Shown here piece after piece: positions 60,341-64,000 of a stretch of DNA of 64,000 nucleotides. Source of the DNA: Maratus speciosus (lineage: Eukaryota > Arthropoda > Arachnida > Araneae > Salticidae). Location: positions 513,035,100 to 513,099,099 of the forward strand of contig OZ010792.1 of assembly GCA_963932465.1 (NCBI GenBank), given 5' to 3'. The translations under genes and the position numbers were made by a program. Under the pieces are notes generated by a model. The model saw only the letters and a program-made list of their open reading frames with translations. It did no database searches and had not been told where the DNA came from. Position 1 is the first letter of the stretch. The number at the start of each line of letters is the position of its first letter.

Positions 60341-63300
60341 GCTTCTTTTTCGCACATTATGCGATTGTCAAGTGCTTCTGTACAACTTTTTTTTTAAGAA
60401 AATGCCGAAGTGTGAAGTGTCATTTTTTGCAAAACGTGTATTGTTGTTATCGTCTAGCGTATAGAAAAATAAATACAAACGGAGAAACATATACTAAGTA
60501 AGTGTTTTGTATATTTTTTTCTGTTTCATTTTCTTTCAGACTAGCTTTTATTTGGTATCTCGTATAATTTTTTTTTTGTTTATGTCAATATTAAAAAATT
60601 TTTTGTGTTAGATATGATCCTGTTACTGCTACTGCTTTTGCTCAGTGTAATTTTACGAATTTAATATTATGATTAAAAAATTTGTAGTCATATGTAGAGT
60701 AATATTAACATATATTAGAGGTAGGATATATCTTCGGATCAACGACATACACAAGATTGTTTTAGGTTGGAGGAGGAATGAAAAGTGCATAACTTTTTCA
60801 AAAAAAGTTGGTTCTTTGAAAATAAAAGACTTACCTAATTTTACAGATATCAAAAGCACATCTGTGAAAATAAGTATTCATGTACTTTTATTTAAAAGAA
60901 AATCGTCGTAACTGAAAGCTAACCCCCACACCAAAATATAAGTTATGTGCTTGAGTTGAACTCTTTTATTGTTGTTAAATATCAATAACTTACAAAACTG
61001 AATGTTTTCAGTGGATATGGTAAGCAGTGTTAGGGAATAAACGGTTAAAAATGAGGTGGATGAAATTGCAATAATCAGTTTAATCACAATCATTAACAGC
61101 TTTTTATTATACTTTTTCCATCTCTCAGTGCTTTTTAAAAAACTTCATACTTTTCTCAGAGATTAAGGGAGGGGTCGCAATCCTCTCCATGCTTCAGAAT
61201 TCTAATACACAAAAATGTCAGTAGGGTATCTAGGATTTTGTTCCGAGAAAGTGGAGAGCTGGGAAATGATCTTGTGTACACAATTATGTAAAAAATACAG
61301 ATTTTGAGGGGGAGGGAGGTACGGCTACTGTAGCCTCTCAGCTCCCTTCTTCTTGAATTTGTCCCTGATAAATGCTATTGCATATCGTCAGTGTTTTTTA
61401 CTTTTATGAGTGGTCAAATTTTATATGCGTAATCCAAGCTGATGCATGAGCAATATGAAACGTGGGAAAAAATGCATGTGTATTCTTATTATTTCAACAA
61501 TACGTGCGTTTATTTGTATTTGATTTTTATGTAGCATTTCTAAGAAGTTACAGCCTGAATGTATAGTGAGATGACTTTCATATAATAGACAGATTTTTTT
61601 TTTTTTTACTCCCAATTTTTGATTAACTTTTAAATGCTTATAGGAGGCTGAATTTTAGTTACAGTAATGCAAAAAAAATTGTAATGTTGCCTGACTATGG
61701 GTAAGTAATTCATCTAGTAGACTTATTATAACTATGCGATACGGTGTTTGTATACCATTCTATGGTAAGGGTTTGACATAACTATTGTATATTTAACCCA
61801 TTTGCGATGAATGTCTTTTACAGAATTTTTAATCTTTTCCCACATAGCCTTTTTAGTTTGCAGAAGTCTTGCTTTGAAAACTTGCAAAGTTGCAGCAAGC
61901 TCAGCATGACAAGACTGAAATTTCATAACACAACTGCAGCAAGTTAATGCAAACGCCAAAGTCACCACACTTTGAACTTGCAGCTAACTTATCGTGCAAA
62001 TTAAATTCATGCTGTGTCCAAGTTATTGCAAAATAACAGCAAAGAAGTAATCAAAAATACTGCAAACTTACTGCTAAGTAATAATCTTTCCATGCCACAT
62101 CAACTGTTTAGAACTGTTAAGTTTAACCTCTTCGAAGGGGTCCATAGACCTGACCAGGTCTACTGATACATACACACCGTTAAGGTACATGCATTGTTTT
62201 TACCACCATAAATAAGTTAGGGTAATATTTGTACATTTCAATTCAATCCTTTTTTGGTATTTGATAAGTATAGCGTTTAATAAAAGCAGTGCCAAACGAA
62301 TAAAATTTCTGTGTATCTGCTAATTATCTATTCTCTCAACAGAGGGATTTTTGCTTTCGTCACTTTTGTGAATTAAAGACAGTCTTGTCATCAGTTTCAT
62401 AACAAACTACTCATGTAAGTGGGTGATGGTATACCCTGCGGAAGATTTACTGCGAATTTCTCACGACAATTTAATATCAGAAAAAATCAAACTTGCTGCT
62501 AATGTTCATGCTATCTGGGTTATCACCGGTTTTTCAAAACAGAAAATTTTGCCTAATTGAATTGAGAAAATGCCCTGATTAAATAAAGCAAAATTTACAA
62601 TAAAAAATAACTGGTGGGAATAATCAAGGATTCTGAGCAATTTATGAGTCAGGTATATGTGATGCTCATCCCCAAGGTGTTAAATTGATCATTAATTTAT
62701 CTCTCTCTCTCTCTAATAGGATATCATAGTTTTGGAAGATTGTGTTGCAGTTCATCTAAAGCCAAGAAGTAGTTGAAGCTTTCATGGTATTGTAGAAAAG
62801 ATGAAGTTCCCTTAAGAACCACCTCTCTGAAGATGAACAGAAGAGGCCGAGAGCTTAAATCTGCTGTTACCTGACGTGATTGAAAAATAATATTCATACA
62901 TTAAAAGCAATTATTGGCCTGGTGAAAATCTCTGGTGGATAGAGCCTTTTTCATTGATTTCATTGAAAAGTGGCCGTTCACTAGGGCGTTTTGCCCGGAT
63001 CGTTACTCCGAAAAAAAATGAGAAGAAACAGTAAGTTGATTTCATTTCTGTCTCTTAAACCATATTTACAATAACTCTCCTCTTTAAGTTCTCAAACTCT
63101 TATTTTCAAATGCCACTTTCATAAATTAAATTTTTTTTACCAATGAGATAGATTGTAAATACAACTTTGTTTTCAACAAAAGTAAGATTCTAATTTTTAA
63201 GGCCATGACAGGTTTTGAGATAGGCTTTTGCCCCCTCCCTTTCTATGCAGACTTAGATAAAATGTAAAACTGTCTGCAAACTCAAATAATTTCTTAAAAA

Positions 63301-64000
63301 TTTTCTGCAGAAAAATGCCATGCCCCTCTTAAGTCCTATATCGCCGCTAACAGCAAAAGTAAAAAAGTTTTCTTTACAATCCCTCAGATTACGTTACATG
63401 CTCTCACCCCCCCCCCCCCCCCCTCCAGTTTTCTGAATTAGACTTTATTGAAAAGAGGATAATGTTTACTAAGATATTAAAACCGAATTCCCCTTTCGAA
63501 TGTAAAAAAGTCACTGCAAATCGCAGAGAAATGCTAAACAAGCGCATAAACTTTTGCTAAAATTTCCAACCAAATAAACTTTATTTAAAAGAGATCAACA
63601 TTTAACATTTACTTTTCAACACAAAATTTATTTTTAATCTGTTAAATTAACCTGCAAAGCGTAAAATAATCTGCAGCACCTGCTTCGGTTCTGCACTGTT
63701 TCTGCTACCGGCCCTGGCAAAAAAAAAAAAAAAAAAGCATTGTACTTGCCGTTCCGGCATAAGCCCCACACTTCCAATATTTTTAAGTTTTAAAAATATA
63801 TATGCCACGGCGCTTCTTCCATGGTGCATGGCAAATAATTTCTAGATAGCTTTTTTTATCTGCAGACCTTCTCACAAGTCTGCAATGGGCCTTGCAGATT
63901 CTCCGCCTGGGATCTTAATAATTTTTTTTATGAAAAATTTGTAAAAAAAAACCCCCATCAGAACTGTTTGCAAACTTTGAAAATTTTCTGCAAACGGCGT
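60341..64000. other. DNA upstream of LEPROT
   Basis: No coding gene is recognised. A CT microsatellite lies at 62700-62715, a C run at 63406-63423 and an A run at 63719-63737. The last 800 bp carry many TCTGCAGAAAA/TTTTCTGCA(A/G)A phrases of a dispersed repeat, including one like that at 13880. Open frames (for example 61968-61732 on the minus strand) have no recognisable domain. Confidence 0.4.

Noticed and set aside
61732..61968. 78-codon minus-strand frame upstream of LEPROT
   Set aside because: No recognisable domain, no splice partners and no supporting signal. Length is expected by chance in a 64 kb window.

Overview
The window is AT-rich animal DNA: long introns, GT-AG splice sites, many nested cut-and-paste transposons, tRNA-derived SINE fragments and satellite arrays. 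The host protein and the repeat style suggest an arthropod, perhaps a chelicerate such as a spider, but nothing seen fixes the species.

One host gene fills most of the window on the minus strand. It is the LEPROT/LEPROTL1 (VPS55 family) gene, with coding exons spread from 60014 down to 9235. The pieces are: exon 1 (59999-60014, MAGIK plus one base), an apparent one-nucleotide exon (42352), and exons at 25420-25494, 22035-22230 and 9235-9348. Together they make 402 nt, or 133 residues plus a stop, against 131 residues for the vertebrate proteins. The introns are about 17.6, 16.9, 3.2 and 12.7 kb. Positions 1-9234 are 3' UTR or downstream DNA, and 60015-64000 is 5' UTR, promoter or upstream DNA. 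The one-base exon lies almost midway in what would otherwise be a 34.5 kb first intron, and looks like a recursive-splicing point that keeps one nucleotide. Without it the conserved N-terminus is out of frame.

The introns are packed with DNA transposons. Many have visible terminal inverted repeats and target-site duplications (TSDs). Intron 1 holds a nearly intact 5.5 kb hAT element (42521-48017), a 1.15 kb foldback palindrome (52143-53290), a hAT MITE (55088-56185) and Tigger-like fragments. Intron 2 holds another copy of that MITE (27808-28887), a decayed mariner, a 1.17 kb direct duplication (31031-32203 and 37039-38203) around a decayed DUF4371/ZMYM1-like hAT, and further hAT MITEs. Intron 3 holds a mariner with a hAT MITE inside it and a third element inside that. 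Intron 4 holds a 31-bp satellite array and a nested stack of mariner, hAT and smaller elements (15357-20530). A second satellite array lies downstream of the gene at 3775-4530.

The host gene is the only convincing cellular gene. Every other coding trace is a transposase or a read-through of repeats.
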